Below are positions 1 to 12,550 of a DNA stretch of 64,000 bases, piece after piece (the stretch's first letter is position 1; every line of letters starts with the position of its first letter). The position numbers were made by a program, and so were the translations under genes. The stretch is taken from contig CM041544.1 of assembly GCA_023238725.1 (NCBI GenBank), forward strand, positions 4,608,001-4,672,000, in the 5' to 3' direction. The stretch comes from Scortum barcoo. Taxonomy: Eukaryota; Chordata; Actinopteri; Centrarchiformes; Terapontidae. The notes under the pieces are model-generated. The model saw only the letters and a list, made by a program, of their open reading frames with translations, made no database searches and was not told the origin of the DNA.

Positions 1-1114
1 ATAATGTGACAACTATCTACTGATACTAGATCATAGAGGGTCTTGTCAAAGATAAGAGATGTGTGATATGATGAGGATGTATCAGTGGTTGTAAAAATCA
101 CACCATGTCATCTTAAAATATTATTTTGATTGTAGTTTTGGATGCAGTGAAGCAGATTTCATTACTACCATTTTAAATTCACTAAGTTCACTCCAAGATA
201 TTCACTCTAGTGAACTAATAGTTTTGTTGTCAGCTTGTGGGGGCATTATGCTAGTGTTCTCATGGGTGTAATGCAAATATTAAAGATGTCTACACAACAT
301 TTTTATATCAATTATTATAGTAAATATTTATATTTGCCTTTTTTGCCATTTTTGATTGAACAGTTTTGGTGTTCAGGTCCTACAAACAAGTTTTAAAGTA
401 ATGCCCTAATGACCTGTGCATTCTTAACCCACATGTTCAATTACATAACATTACTCACCCAGTGTGATGATGAAAGAACTGTAACTTCTAGCAAGCTAAA
501 GAGACTGCAATGCTGAAATCCAAATTAACTTTTGACAAGACAGTGCTAAGACTGCAAAGATATGTCAACAATGCTCTGTTTTTGCTGAATGCGTAAGTTA
601 TAAATAGTCTGTTTTGGAGTCTTTCTGCCTCCAGTGATAAAAAATCAGTCAGTGCAACATTAAAGGTAACCTTTGTGACCTGGCCACATACTGTTAGAAG
701 AAAACAGGTTTTGGCCTGTAAACTATTACACCCAAGGTCCACCTGGTTAGTGGTTCATGCCTGAATTCATGCAAGTACCTCTGTACTGAAGGACACTTCA
801 CCTCGGCATTCCCTGAAGTGTCATCAGGTGAGCTGTGACCTTAACCAGTGGACTACAAGTGCTCTGTTGTTTCTTGCTTGAAGCATGAACAAGCACACCA
901 CATGGGTGCCTGTGTCAGATATGATGCATGCCTGTGGCGTCCTCAAAGACATGTGGCATCAGTAGCACTGGCTGTATTCAGGGACAAGGAGGCTGCATCA
1001 TTGTGGCTGATGTCTCTGAACCTTGCAGCATTAAAAGTTATGTTTTTAAAGAAATTAGCCTTGTGATATGATCATGCACAGCACTCCATCCACCCATGCT
1101 ATAAACATAATAAT
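1..1114. other. Upstream intergenic DNA, no gene recognised
   Basis: AT-rich single-copy-looking sequence upstream of the INPP5A promoter. Both strands contain only short open frames of low coding character, and I recognise no exon, RNA gene or repeat family. If a divergent neighbour shares the CpG promoter, its first exon is not visible here. Confidence 0.5.
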
Positions 1115-1125
1115 AACTTCATGAT

Positions 1126-1440
1126 AACAACTTTATTTGTATAGCACTTTTGAACACAAATAACAAGGTGCTTCACGTCAGTCTATTTAGAACATGCAGA
1201 GCAACAACGAAAACACAAGAGTTAAGAGGAACAGGAAACAAACAAACAAATTAAAAATAGCCAATAATGGCTTTTATTCATAAAAGCATAAAACAGGGGA
1301 CTGAGTCTGCAAGCCTGACCTTCTCTGGCAGATTGCTCCAAAATCGAGGGGCTCTGACTGCAAAAACATGGAGATCTCTCTGTAAGAAGTGTTGCTGGTG
1401 ACACTGACAGTGGAGCTAGTTTGCAAAAGAATAAAGGCCT
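1126..1440. repeat. Degraded dispersed teleost repeat
   Basis: The stretch opens with a 'ctttatttgtatagcactttt' type start, followed by an 'aaggtgcttcac' segment and later by 'ctggcagattgctccaaaat'. I associate this order of phrases with a very common interspersed repeat of spiny-rayed fish genomes. The copy is diverged and has no coding capacity. It ends just before the CpG-rich promoter. The family name is not known to me and the boundaries are approximate. Confidence 0.55.
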
Positions 1441-1618
1441 TCATTTTAGAGCAAACTCGAGCTCCCGACCCGGGTGGACGAACTGACAGAGAGCAAACCT
1501 CCCCGTCTCCTCCTGCAGCTCGGCGCCTCCAGCTGTGTCCGACAACAGGCTCCGCTCCGCCGCTGCAGCGCCGCCGCGTGTTTACGTCGCGCTGGCCCTT
1601 TAAGACAGCCCCGCGTTT

Positions 1619-1625
1619 CCATTGG
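1619..1625 (-). promoter_or_regulatory. Inverted CCAAT box (NF-Y type)
   Basis: The sequence CCATTGG gives ATTGG on the + strand and CCAAT on the - strand. This is the orientation most often used by NF-Y in CpG promoters. It lies 5 bp upstream of the CRE, in a region rich in CpG. Confidence 0.5.
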
Positions 1626-1630
1626 CGCGC

Positions 1631-1638
1631 TGACGTCA
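1631..1638. promoter_or_regulatory. Perfect palindromic CRE (CREB/ATF site)
   Basis: TGACGTCA is the full 8-bp cAMP response element and sits in the CpG-rich core promoter next to an inverted CCAAT box. Full CREs close to the transcription start are the class most often occupied by CREB. A further half-site-like ACGTC lies about 50 bp upstream. Confidence 0.55.
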
Positions 1639-1772
1639 GAGCGGCGGAGGACTCCAGCCTATCGCGGCCGCTCGGTGACGGCAGGCAGTGGTCCTGGCTC
1701 GGAGTGCGGCTCTCGGAGGGAGACTTTTACACTGCACAAAAGCCGGAGGTGGGGGAGACGCTGGCAGCTGAC

Positions 1773-1781
1773 ATGAACTAG
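1773..1781 (+). promoter_or_regulatory. Minimal upstream ORF (start, one codon, stop)
   Basis: ATG AAC TAG in the putative 5' leader encodes only two residues. Such minimal uORFs can hold ribosomes between initiation and termination. It matters only if the transcript starts upstream of it. Confidence 0.4.
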
Positions 1782-1825
1782 AGCCGTCGGGCGCTCGCCG
1801 TGGATTAAAACGGAAACTTTTGGCG

Positions 1826-1849
1826 ATGGCCGTGAGGGCGAGAAAGTAG
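1826..1849 (+). promoter_or_regulatory. Upstream ORF in strong start context
   Basis: A seven-codon frame (MAVRARK) ends in TAG. G at -3 and G at +4 give an initiation context as good as that of the main start, so it should be used if it is in the mRNA. It ends about 290 nt before the INPP5A start, leaving room for re-initiation. Confidence 0.45.
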
Positions 1850-1925
1850 CAGGGGACGCCGCAGCACGCTAGCCGCCAGCTCCGCTGCCGACCACAGACC
1901 TTCACTGCACAGCAACTCCTGGTAG

Positions 1926-1937
1926 ATGCACCGCTGA
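1926..1937 (+). promoter_or_regulatory. Three-codon upstream ORF
   Basis: ATG CAC CGC TGA in the leader, one of four short frames that all end before the INPP5A start codon. Confidence 0.4.
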
Positions 1938-1943
1938 AAAAAT

Positions 1944-1988
1944 ATGCTCCAGCCGAGCCGCCTCACAACGGGCTGCAGTCACAAATAA
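1944..1988 (+). promoter_or_regulatory. Fourteen-codon upstream ORF
   Basis: This frame runs from ATG CTC CAG to AAA TAA and stops about 150 nt before the main start codon. It follows the previous uORF after 6 nt in a different frame. No peptide conservation can be judged from one species. Confidence 0.4.
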
Positions 1989-2139
1989 GCAGTTTAGTGA
2001 GACATTCTCCGGCTCCTGTTTGTGTGCCCGTGTGTTTTTTTTCTTCCGCTTGTTTTACCTTTTAAAGTCCGCCGTAACTAGTCCCCCCCTCAACCCACCT
2101 GAGAGAGACAGACGGACAGACGGAGAGAGAGACAGCGGT

Positions 2140-2217
2140 ATGGCAGGGAAGCTGACAGCAGCGCAGGGCACAGGGATACTGCTGGTGACAGCCAACGTTG
2201 GATCTCTGTTCGAGGAT
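2140..2217 (+). CDS. INPP5A: INPP5A coding exon 1 (residues 1-26)
   Basis: First coding exon of type I inositol polyphosphate 5-phosphatase, which hydrolyses the 5-phosphate of Ins(1,4,5)P3 and Ins(1,3,4,5)P4 and so ends IP3-driven calcium release. The frame starts MAGK and continues ILLVTANVGSLFED, which matches the vertebrate INPP5A N-terminus. N19 in the TANVGS strand corresponds to the conserved Asn of the first 5-phosphatase motif (family knowledge). The ATG has G at -3 and G at +4, and no earlier in-frame ATG is present, so this start is well supported. The exon ends in phase 0 at GAT, followed by a GTGAGT donor. Residues 5-13 differ from human and add about one residue, as expected for a variable N-terminal tip. 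Confidence 0.95.
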
Positions 2218-2422
2218 GTGAGTCTCTCCTTTCATCCAGTCTGTCTGCTCACTGCTTGTTTTTTTATTTTTATTTATTCCTTTCTCATGTTGTCGTCCTC
2301 GTGTCATGCTAAACAACGTCTCAGCTGGTCACGACTCGCGTGTGTGTGTCAGGTCGCCCGAACACCTCCGCTCACACACATCAACACATGGGCCTGCCAG
2401 TAACCGTGAAGACACATGCTAG

Positions 2423-2425
<3 letters not shown>

Positions 2426-2454
<29 letters not shown>
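2426..2454. repeat. (TG)n microsatellite
   Basis: Uninterrupted TG dinucleotide run of about 14 units near the start of intron 1. Confidence 0.9.
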
Positions 2455-2456
<2 letters not shown>

Positions 2457-2690
2457 TTTGAGGGTAATGTATCGTACACATGCAGTGACCCACTTTTTCT
2501 TTGATGCCTCCTGCCTGTTGTGAATGAATGGCAGCGTGAGGAGGTGTGTTGATCGTTGTGTGTAGCACTGTCCTGAGCCATAATCACAAATAAGGCTTAT
2601 TTTCTATGAGTAACCTGGAACTTAGGCAGTCAGGCAGACAGCAGCAGTTTACCTCTGCAGGTGGCACATAGCTCATGTCATCTTTAAGGC

Positions 2691-2691
<1 letters not shown>

Positions 2692-2732
<41 letters not shown>
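2692..2732. repeat. (TG)n microsatellite
   Basis: Uninterrupted TG run of about 20 units in intron 1. Confidence 0.9.
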
Positions 2733-2736
<4 letters not shown>

Positions 2737-5475
2737 ATCACACCAAGTGAAACCAGGTTAAGTGAGGTTTGTTTTATCAGGACACTATCATATACCACTG
2801 TTAAGGTCTAATAGTGGTTTAGTGATATTTGAGGTTGCTTGCCTTGTGGGGATAAACACAACCAGCATTTTGGAGATGCTACTCGGTTGCCCCCCTGTTT
2901 GAGCTTTCCTGCAACACAGCCAATGTTTTTCATCTTGTAGTTATATAGTTTCTCATTCACGTCAGGGCTGCCCTGCAGTATCTCACTGGACAAGAGCTGG
3001 GGTGTTCCCTAGAGTACACAGTGTGAGGAATAACACAGATGCCAGGCGAGATTGTAGACTCACCAACATCCTATTTGCATCATTAGGAGGACAAACAGCA
3101 TTCAGAAATTCACTTTAGATAAAACCACTTACTGGCTCGGCTGGAGAAAGCAAAAGCATGTTCTGCGTAGAAAATAGGTGTGTCAGGCCTCCTAAGGAGT
3201 GTCTGTGCAGGCTGTTGAATGATATCCGTGGCTGTTATCATGTGTTTGGACTCTTACTGTTTCGATGTCAGGCTGTAGCTTGGTACCTAATGGTTCTAAA
3301 TTATGGTGGAACGTGTGACTGTTCCAATTTAATGCTTCAAGTTCAAACACTATGTGTCACTTTCAGTGTTGTGTCAATAGAGAGTCCTCCTCTTCCTCCC
3401 TCCTTTCAGCCATGTGAAGAGCTGATACCAAACATGAGGGAAGAGCCGTCTCCCTCACTGGAGTAAGCCTATAAATAGCCTGCCTCTCACAAACAGCACA
3501 CTTTGCGTGTCTTTTAGATTTTTTTTCTCCACCAGACTTCTAACACACTGGGCCAAAATGCACATTAGAGCATGTTTCCTCCTCTGAGTGGGCTGGTAAT
3601 ATATGAGGCTATAGTCCCCTTTTTGATGCATATGTGAGTTGAGTGAAGTCTTTGTGGGCTGCTTGTAATGCTTTTTTCACCAGTCTGTTTTAGATGAGAC
3701 GATATTGTGTTTTGGCAGCAAAGCCTGACCCTGAAGACACAGTATGAAATGCATTATCCCTTTAAAGTAGGAGGTATATTCACATATCATCTGAGTTTGA
3801 ACTCTAGATGGAAATTAAGCTTTTTCAGGCTATCCTTTGCTCATTGTGGCTCAAATTACATGGCTGTAGGCTCCTGTGTTTACAGCCATTACAAATGTAA
3901 ACACACTCTTAACAGCCTCAACATGCAGTTGTGGTGTGTTTGAACAAGGAGTGCCTCTCTGTAAGTATTGATTATTTTAAATGTAAAAGTTGCCCTTGTT
4001 GATTGAAGGTGTGGGAAAAGGGGCAAGGTTAAGGAGACAAGATGGCTCTGGATGAGTGTCAAACTTAAGTAAGATTAAGATCCCCCGATGTTTGCTGTGT
4101 TTCATGCATTTATTATGTCTCTGGGAGTTTGGATCTTCAGGTTTGCAGGTTTGGCTAGAATGACGCAGGTCAAATTTGTGAGTGCCTCACATGTAGAGCG
4201 TGTCAAGAGCTTGTTGGACACGAGTGGAAAGTCAGTTTGCTCTGTACTCTCTGGAAGTGATTGTCTTGTGGGACAGTCAGTTGTGCCAACTTTTTTTGTT
4301 GCGATGGTTGCTTTGGATCTGAAGCAAGACTGTGTAGTTTTTGAAAGCGGAAACAGCGCAGTCATTCCTTTACAAATGAAAGGTTGGATGGTTAAATAAT
4401 AAAACACACCCTTTCACAACTCAGTACACTCAGAATTTGTGCTCCTACAGCCTTACTGGGTCTGGTATTACAAGTCTAATGATAGCTAATTTTCAATTAT
4501 ATTTTGCCATCTACCTGACCTTGCTGAGTCAGTCTGCTGACTTAATGACTGTCCTCTACTTTGGCCACTGATGCAATACATCTTAGCATTTCCCATTGTC
4601 CTGTAATCACAAACTGTGGCAGCACTCCTGGCTGCTGAGTGAAATAAACATGGGCTCCCTTTAGCGCTGCTTTCTTTTTGAGCTTGAGCTGTCTCCAGCA
4701 TGTACGAAAGGTAGAAATGACATACAGGTAACTTTATATGCTGCTTCAACTGTTCGTCACACAGTTGGTCCCAGATGCCGTCTTACCTCTCAGTTAACTG
4801 TCCAAGTTTTCCCCCTTTAAGAGCTTGTAACGGTACTGGTCTTGGTTTTCCCTTCATACTGTTTCTTTTTCATGTGGGAAAAAAATCTCTAATCAATCTT
4901 GCTGTTTTTTTTTAATCCACTCATGTGGTCTGTGCATGGTGATTAAAACTGATGCCTGCCTTGATGTTAAAACTGCGTTACTGCTGGTCTGCCTCATTGT
5001 ATTATTTAGCCCATTTGATTTTCACTGACTATAGTTATTGTTTAAACATCTAAAGAAATAAGACAACGTCATACTAAAGCTCAAGTAATTTTCCAGTTTG
5101 TACCCTGTGAGCCATCCTCAGTGAATCTAATTATGATGACAAACTTCTTTCTTTTTTTAAAACCACCACCAAGACTTTGCCATTATTCACATTTTGTGGA
5201 GTCTTGTGTGGTCACTTTGTGTTTCCAATGTTAAGTCCCCCTCCAACTGAGAGCTGGATGGTCTGCTTGCAACTTTATTTTTACAATAAGTTAACTGGCC
5301 AGTCTATGAACAGCAATATCTGAAGGTTCTTAACAAAACAGAGCAACCAGTGAACAACAAGGAGACACAGTGTTGTACATGTGTAACACCACACACAGAG
5401 AGGATGACACTCAACTCAAATATTCTTCCCTTTCCTTTCTGGACCTAATTTATTGAATCATTCTGGGTATTGCTG

Positions 5476-5492
5476 TTTTTTTTTTTTTTTTT
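5476..5492. repeat. Poly-T run
   Basis: Seventeen consecutive T residues in intron 1. Confidence 0.85.
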
Positions 5493-6109
5493 GTTGCAAG
5501 ATTCTTGCTTTTAGTTTCACGTTTTCCAATGATAATGTTTAGACTTTATCCCTTGTGCTAATATGGTGCAAAAACTGCTCTCCTGTGCAACAAATTTTCT
5601 TAATTTAGGTTCAGCAATTGACCTTGAGCTGAAACAGTTGCGACTTATTAAAAGATCACGGATGTTGAAGAAGCTTAAACAAACATTTTCCTACATTATA
5701 CATGAAGTCCCCCTAAGCCTCAGGATATCTACTCCCCAGGCTTGGTTTGTTATGCGTTCCCATCCTAAAGACACAGTGGGAAATCACTGCGGGATCCCTG
5801 ATCCAAAGGCAGCCTGTATTGCACAGTTCGCCACGGATGAACCCAATTAATGATTTCACTTAACTGTTAACTGTTGTCCATTGCCATGCCTACTAAGGGC
5901 CTATATAGGAAAATAGGCTAAAAGAAAGTGAGTGCACAAATCAGTTAATAATTGAATGGATAAGTAGTTCCTTGTTAAAATGCCTCTGGTGTTGCTACCT
6001 TACAGACTGTTGCACAACCATGGAGATGAAGGTGATGATGGAGAAGAGTCAGTAAATTAGTTAACTGTCACTGTGGTTGCATGCTCATGCCAGTATGTGG
6101 GCATGTTCA

Positions 6110-6127
6110 CATCAAACATGTTTGATG
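6110..6127. other. Perfect 18-bp palindrome
   Basis: CATCAAACATGTTTGATG equals its own reverse complement with no loop. Its centre, AAACATGTTT, fits a single p53-family half-site (RRRCWWGYYY). Nothing else around it suggests a function. Confidence 0.6.
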
Positions 6128-8470
6128 AGCTCCGCAGTGTTCCTTTCAGTTGTGGTCTGCTTAAGCAGGTGGACACCGTGCTGGCTGCACTTGGGTGTCA
6201 CCAAATAACAGCACCATAACGCCTGAGGTGCAGGTTTTTCTTTTGATGGAGATGAAGGTATAGCTTATGAAGTGTGACGGTAATATGATGTACTAAAAAA
6301 TATGTGAAACAACAGGTTTGGATGAAATTCCTGTTTAGAACACCTAACTTAATACCCAGGTGTCGGATGCAAGGTACCACTAATACCAATTCATGTTTTA
6401 CTTTCACAACACAAACATGTGAGAAAATAAATGTCAGACAAGCCTGTGCAGATATGTCCATCATGCTTCACTTAATTTTCAAGGAATCCAGTTGATTGTT
6501 CCGCCACCTAAAACCATTACCACTTAGAAAGTTTTGTCTCATGTTTACAGGCCTTAGTATGCTTGATTCTGTGTGGTTTGCACTCAAATAAACCCAACAC
6601 AAAAGTAACAAAGTAAACTTTTCCACTGCGGTTTGGTCCAGAGAAAACAAACTATAGGTGTGACTGAGCGTCATTGTCCATTAAGTAGTCTCTGGTGGTA
6701 ACTGACTCTGGCTCAATGACAGCAACTGAGAGATCATATCATGAGTTGTGGAGACTTTTCCAGAAAGCTCATTTGGCTTCATCAAAATGATTAAAACCAG
6801 CACACACATTCCAACTCTGCAGCTAGTCTTTATCGCTGAGGATGTAAGCCAACGTGTTGGTCTGCTGTCGAAGGCTATATGTTTAGACTCCTCTGTTCAT
6901 ATTATCCTACATTCTCCTCAAGTGCTCTCATGGCAGTTAACACTGGCCACTAGCTGTGGTTTTCTTTTGATTACATACACCTCCCCTTTGCCAAGTCAGG
7001 ATGACCATATGGTGATGCAATAGATTACTATGAATAGCCCCCTCTCTCCCTTGTGTGTGTTTGGTCTCCCAACTTATTTCTCATCATGTCTCTGTGTTTC
7101 TCCCCCCTCTTTCTGCCTCTTCTGTCCACTGACAGGTCATTAGCTCAGGCTATCGCAGCCCGGACCCCACTGAGCTGGCATATTTACACCACCAAAGATA
7201 GAACGGAGCAGGAAAAAAAAACATCCCGTCTGACTCAAAGCTGGAAGCTATGCCTGCAATGTATTTTGTCTCCAGTGACTCTTATACAGTGTGTGTGTGG
7301 TTGGGATGGTCATTGTCATTACCAAACTTATTTGTTATTATAAGGAGCAGTGTGGTTAAAATGTATTTTCCTTGTAAACATGCGAAGATGTCACTGCAGC
7401 CAGCACGAAAACTATATTTAGTCTGCAGTCACTAACTGTTGGTAGTGAATTCCCAGACTCAATGATGGAATTGAGCATTCAGGATGTGTATTTATAGCGT
7501 TGGCAGTGGTAGTGCAAATGTGTGATTCCGGACGTGATGCTGTGTCGATCAGGAGGAGGCTAACGATGTGAGAGTGGCTTCATCCTTAATATCGAGCCTC
7601 CGCTTTGTGCCGAGCCCCCCGTGTTTCCTCCAGAGCCTTTTAACTGGAGTTTTATGAGGAGAAGCTCAGCAGCAGGGACTGTGACGAAATACTTCATCTG
7701 ACAGGCTGATTTTTGCGTTTCTTCCTCTGCCAAAGTCTGTTCCAGTGTGTTGCTGCAGGAGTGGAAAAGTTTATGAAAGAAAGATCAGATGATGCTATTT
7801 TGGTGTTCTCCCTGCTCTGCCCTCCTCCGTCCTGTCATAACACGGAATTAGAATTTCACAAAGGAAGAGACGTTGGAAAAGAGCTGAAAATTGCCACCAG
7901 CAGGCTGCGAAAAGTCAGGATTTCAAGTACAGCATATCCCTCACCAAGATGTAGCATCCCACAGTGGCAATTATATACGTTATAATTAATTATGATGAGC
8001 AAAATATGTTTAGTATCTCCTGGTATTTGACAGTTGAAATTAAAGACTTATTTAAGTCTCGATAGATACTAAGTCTGTTCCGGATATACCGAATTTTTAT
8101 ATTATTACCATGTTATTATTTCCTCAATGTATCAGTACTGAAAAAAAACGCCTTCACCATTGCAGATGGAAGAAAATGGTAGAAAATTCATTGGTATTAC
8201 AAGTTATTAGTGTAGTATAGCTCATATCACACCTGCTTTCAATTTAGAACAACACCTCAGTGAAAATAATAAACAACACCGTACTATAAAAAGTGAGTTG
8301 TATATTTAGTATGTCTTGTCATTTGCATTGAAGCCTCATTTCAGGCATGGAGAGATGTCGCCACGGCGGAGTGCAATGTTGTTTTTAAGGAAAGTCCTGC
8401 AGCTGGAGTGGAGCCTCTCACAGTCACTCCTGCCTGTCACTATAGGGTAAAGTTGAGGGGCCTCCGGGGA

Positions 8471-8472
<2 letters not shown>

Positions 8473-8502
<30 letters not shown>
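8473..8502. repeat. Poly-T run (30 nt)
   Basis: Long pure T tract. It could be the reversed tail of a retrotransposed insertion, but the flanks are not recognised as a SINE or processed pseudogene. Confidence 0.85.
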
Positions 8503-9915
8503 CCCAGTCATGAGAGGTAAACCCCATCGTCTGCGTCACTCAGCGTTTGCTCTCATGATGGAATGTAGTCCACACTCAGTGACTTGTTGCAGCCTGTCAG
8601 CGTGATAGCCGGACGTCAGTCAGCAAGTTGGCTCCCACAAAGTGTCATACAAAATAATTTAAGTAATGTGGAGGAGCTTATGATAACTTATTGTGCTTAG
8701 ATATCACCACCTCCATTGCCAGCTATTTTTCAAAGCCTGTTTTGGTTCTTTTATTTTGAGCGTTCAAATGAATTAATTAGGGGAAACCACAAGAGCAAAT
8801 CATTCCACAGAGCATAGGTTATGGGAATTTTGTAAAAGAACAATATTTAAAACAGCAACATTTCTCCCCTCTTCAGTAACTCTTAATTGAATGAAATGAT
8901 GTACAGTCCTGAGAACAGAGTACAGAGAAAATAGAGTCTCAGACAGCGGTCGTGACTGGCGTCAAGCTCATCTGGCTGTTTTTCTCAGCTGTATCTTTCA
9001 AGTCCTGAGCCAGGTCACCATGCCCCCCAAACAGAGTCTGCTCAGGCCCAGCAGAGGTGTGGATGATGATCCTGTTGCTGATGTAGAGAACAATCTGTCC
9101 TGCCTGCGCTACCCCCCCCCACCCCTCAGCTGGCCCAAGCTGTTGATCTTACCAGGCAAAATAAGCAGCCGCTCACTGAACTAGCCAGGGGAGTTTATAG
9201 TGGGGGTCTCTCAGGGGAAATGACGCACTCGCGGACGTATATGTGAATCTGGAGGCCGGAAAACACGCCAACTCTCAGTAATATACAACATGACACGGGG
9301 ACACAGTGGGTCGGCACAGCCAACTTTCTCCAGAGTTCATTGACCCTGCTCAGGAGGATTTGACAGTGTGTGTGCGAGCGGAGCAGCACAATGAATAGCC
9401 AGGCCCCACTGGACCCAGATAAGGAACTGGGAGGATAAGGGTGGGAGTGTCGACGCGGGGGAGGGGAATCTTGGGTTCACTCCAAGAGCCATAATTATCC
9501 AGGATGGGTAAGCCAGAGAGGTACACCCCCACCCATCCCACCGATGAGGAAACAACCGAAGATTCCCCCCAACAGTGGGGGTTAAGTCCTTCTGAAAAGT
9601 CACCTACAGTCGTGCAATGATGCAGTGGAAGCTTAGTCAGTATCAGCTCAGTGTCTCTGCTTGAGTTCAGTCATGTTCAGCACGTTGTTGTGGTCCTGTC
9701 AGCCACAGAGGACACACCTTGAATGTGTCCTTTCACCACCTGAGGTAAAAGTCTCCTCCAGCGACTGCTGCTCTAGCTGCAGTAATTAACAGGACTCATT
9801 AAACACACACAAAACACAGGAGAGGTTTAAGAGCTCCAGACTAGTAACTAAGCATATTATTTGATTCGAGCTGCTTGCTGCCACTTTCCGTCGCCATCAA
9901 GATGCAGAGGTAGAG

Positions 9916-10041
<126 letters not shown>

Positions 10042-12550
10042 CTCCACAGACACTGACAGCCACACAACGTTAACCTGGTTTTTATATGGAAGTAAGGGGG
10101 TCATTTTAAGAGGGTTAGTCACATACGAGTAACCGGGTTAAGAACCGAACTCTCTGTGCTCATAAACACGGCGGGCTGGTTAGGTGACAACATGTCAGAG
10201 CTGCAGCGCACCAAGGCCACGAGGCTTCAGCAGCAGCCGTCTCCCATCTGCACATGCCGAACGTTACTTGACATGCATAGAGGAGGTGCTCTTCGGCTTG
10301 GGATCCACACATGCCTGGCTGTTACAGTCATCGATTGTGTTTGAGGAAGTCGGGTGTTTAGTGAGTGCTGATCTTATTGACGGTATTTTCAGATCAAACG
10401 TTCCTCGACTCTTGTGTCACATTTCAAATGAGACCGTGTAAAAGAGAAGGTTACACTAAGAGTAAGGTCTTATTATTGATATACAAGTTGTTAAGATATT
10501 CTATCCTTCTGCTGTCAGTTTCTGGTGAAAGCACTGAAGTTATTTTGCAGTATCACATCATATCTTGCCTTCAGCATGCATTAAAATCCAAGCTCAGTCT
10601 GAAAGTTCTGTTTGGCCAAATCACAAAGAAATCTCACCCAACTGTAGTGGCATCCATACAGATAGCTTTGCTGTTATCTGCTGAGGTTTTGAGATGGCTT
10701 TGTCTGAGATATCTGCTGTCACCACATTACAGATGAAGATTGAATTGCAGATGTGCAGGTTCAAGTTTCAAATCTTAAAACCTCAGGATAGAAAAACCCA
10801 AATTATCTGCATGGCACCAATTTTTATTTCTTTCTTTCTTTGTGATTTGGGTGAACTGAAATACTTGTTTAGAGGAACATGGATATATCAAGAAGTTGTT
10901 GTCGCGTTTCGTGTGTTTTTCTCGTGGTCGTGCAGTTTTGTCGAGTAGATGACTTAAGTGGAAGGAAGCGGGGTGTTTCATGTTCTTTGTCTTTTGAGGT
11001 CACTGCAACGTAAGATGCAAGAAGGCCGAAAACGCCAAGTATGGCTAAAGGAAGGCTCTGCTCTCTGAAATCCAATAGCACGTATTTTAATGTTTTGATA
11101 CGAGCTCATGGGGATTTGGGTGGAACCCTTTTGTGAACTCCTCTCAGAAAAGTCGTGCTGCACAGGGACGGTTCTGTCCATGCTTGATGAGAATTGTGAC
11201 CCTTTTCCTCTGTTCACCTACTGATGTGGTCGGAAAGTTGACAGCCTCTTGCGCACATCTCACTTTTTTTTTTTCTACAAACTCTGGTTGAGGTTGACCA
11301 TGTGGGTTTTGTTACATCTGGGATGTTCTATACTTCGTCAGAACAAAACCAGAACTATAACTGTATTTGTACTCAGGCTTTGGATAAACTTTTAGAGGTG
11401 GAGAATGTTGTGAAGTTTGCAGAAAGAGGTTTATGTTTTTATGTTTTTAATGGTGTGTCATGAAAGTGTTGGTATTTATACCTGGAAATCTGCACAGTTT
11501 ATGTGCAGTTCTTAAGCTTGCGTCAGCGCTGTTTATCAAAGGAATTTGGCTCACTTTCATCTTGTAAACCCAAAGTGTGTGTTTTAAAGAGCTCGCTTAG
11601 CAACAGCAGGCCTTCTGTCCACTTATGTTTTTATCCGTGATCCACTTCACTTACGTACGATCTGTTGTGAGGGTGTCAGTTTGACACCTCTCACTGTGAT
11701 TGTCGCAGTCACAAGCTCGCACGCTTTCTCTCTCCGGCCTGCTGTGTTTCCTCTCAGCGGCCGAGTCTGCCGGGGGAGACGCACTAACTGAATGATGACA
11801 GAAGCGCTCATACCTCTTTTATCTCCATAGAAGCCAAACTTGTGAAGTAAAGAAGCCGTGGCTCGCAGCCTGGCCGTGCCGTCGCAGGAGCAGGACCTTG
11901 AGATATCTCCCCTCCCTGCTCCGCTCCACGTTAGCCTGCAAAGCTCTTATCGCCAGCAGCTGCAAGGTTTGTTAAAGAAAAAGGGGATGCGAAAAGTTGT
12001 ATATTGTTCCACGGGACAAATGGAAGGCGTAGCTTTGCAGGGTGGATTTTCACTGACTTATTAAGACATTATTACAGGCTCAGCAGTACTTCACTTTCAG
12101 TTACTTTATTTTGGAAATCAACATTATCGTGTTACACAGGAATTGGAACAGCTTAAACTGTGCTGTGGTAAAAACAAACCGCTCACCCTGCCATTGCTGA
12201 CATGATTAATGAGGCAAAGCCCAAAAGATCTACCAAATGATATCAGTGGTCACCTTTTTCGAGAAGTTATTTTGATGTGTTGGTTCCTTGTAGCTTTTGT
12301 CGCGTTTGTTCTAGAAGTTACAGTCTGACTGAAATAAAATGAGTCTAACAGTGCCTGCTGCGCTAACGCCAGTGATAACTAAACAGTGAAGTTGTGCTTA
12401 CAGTTGGGCTCATAGAAGAAGTTACTGTGTTTTTTAAATTACCAAAAACATATGAGAAAGATGATGTGAAATGTTTTTGTTCATTTCAGTATATGTAAGT
12501 GCAACAAGTAGTCGGTGCAGAGACCATATGCGTATATAAAGCTGCAGCCA

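Larger units (their letters stand above)
1450..2139 (+). promoter_or_regulatory. INPP5A: CpG-rich promoter and 5' leader of INPP5A
   Basis: CpG dinucleotides are abundant here and scarce on both sides, so this is an unmethylated-type CpG-island promoter. No TATA box is placed convincingly. An inverted CCAAT box and a perfect CRE sit close together near 1.62 kb. Transcription probably starts just downstream of them, roughly 1.65-1.75 kb, but the start site cannot be fixed from sequence. The leader then runs about 400-500 nt to the start codon and carries several short upstream ORFs. Whether the leader is itself spliced is not visible. Confidence 0.7.

Noticed and set aside
1389..1781. Overlapping 130- and 100-codon frames in the CpG-rich promoter
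   Set aside because: CpG-rich DNA lacks stop codons in several frames. The frames overlap on both strands and precede the true start.
8473..8502. Poly-T run as the tail of a processed pseudogene
   Set aside because: The flanking sequence matches no coding or SINE body I recognise and shows no target-site duplication by eye.
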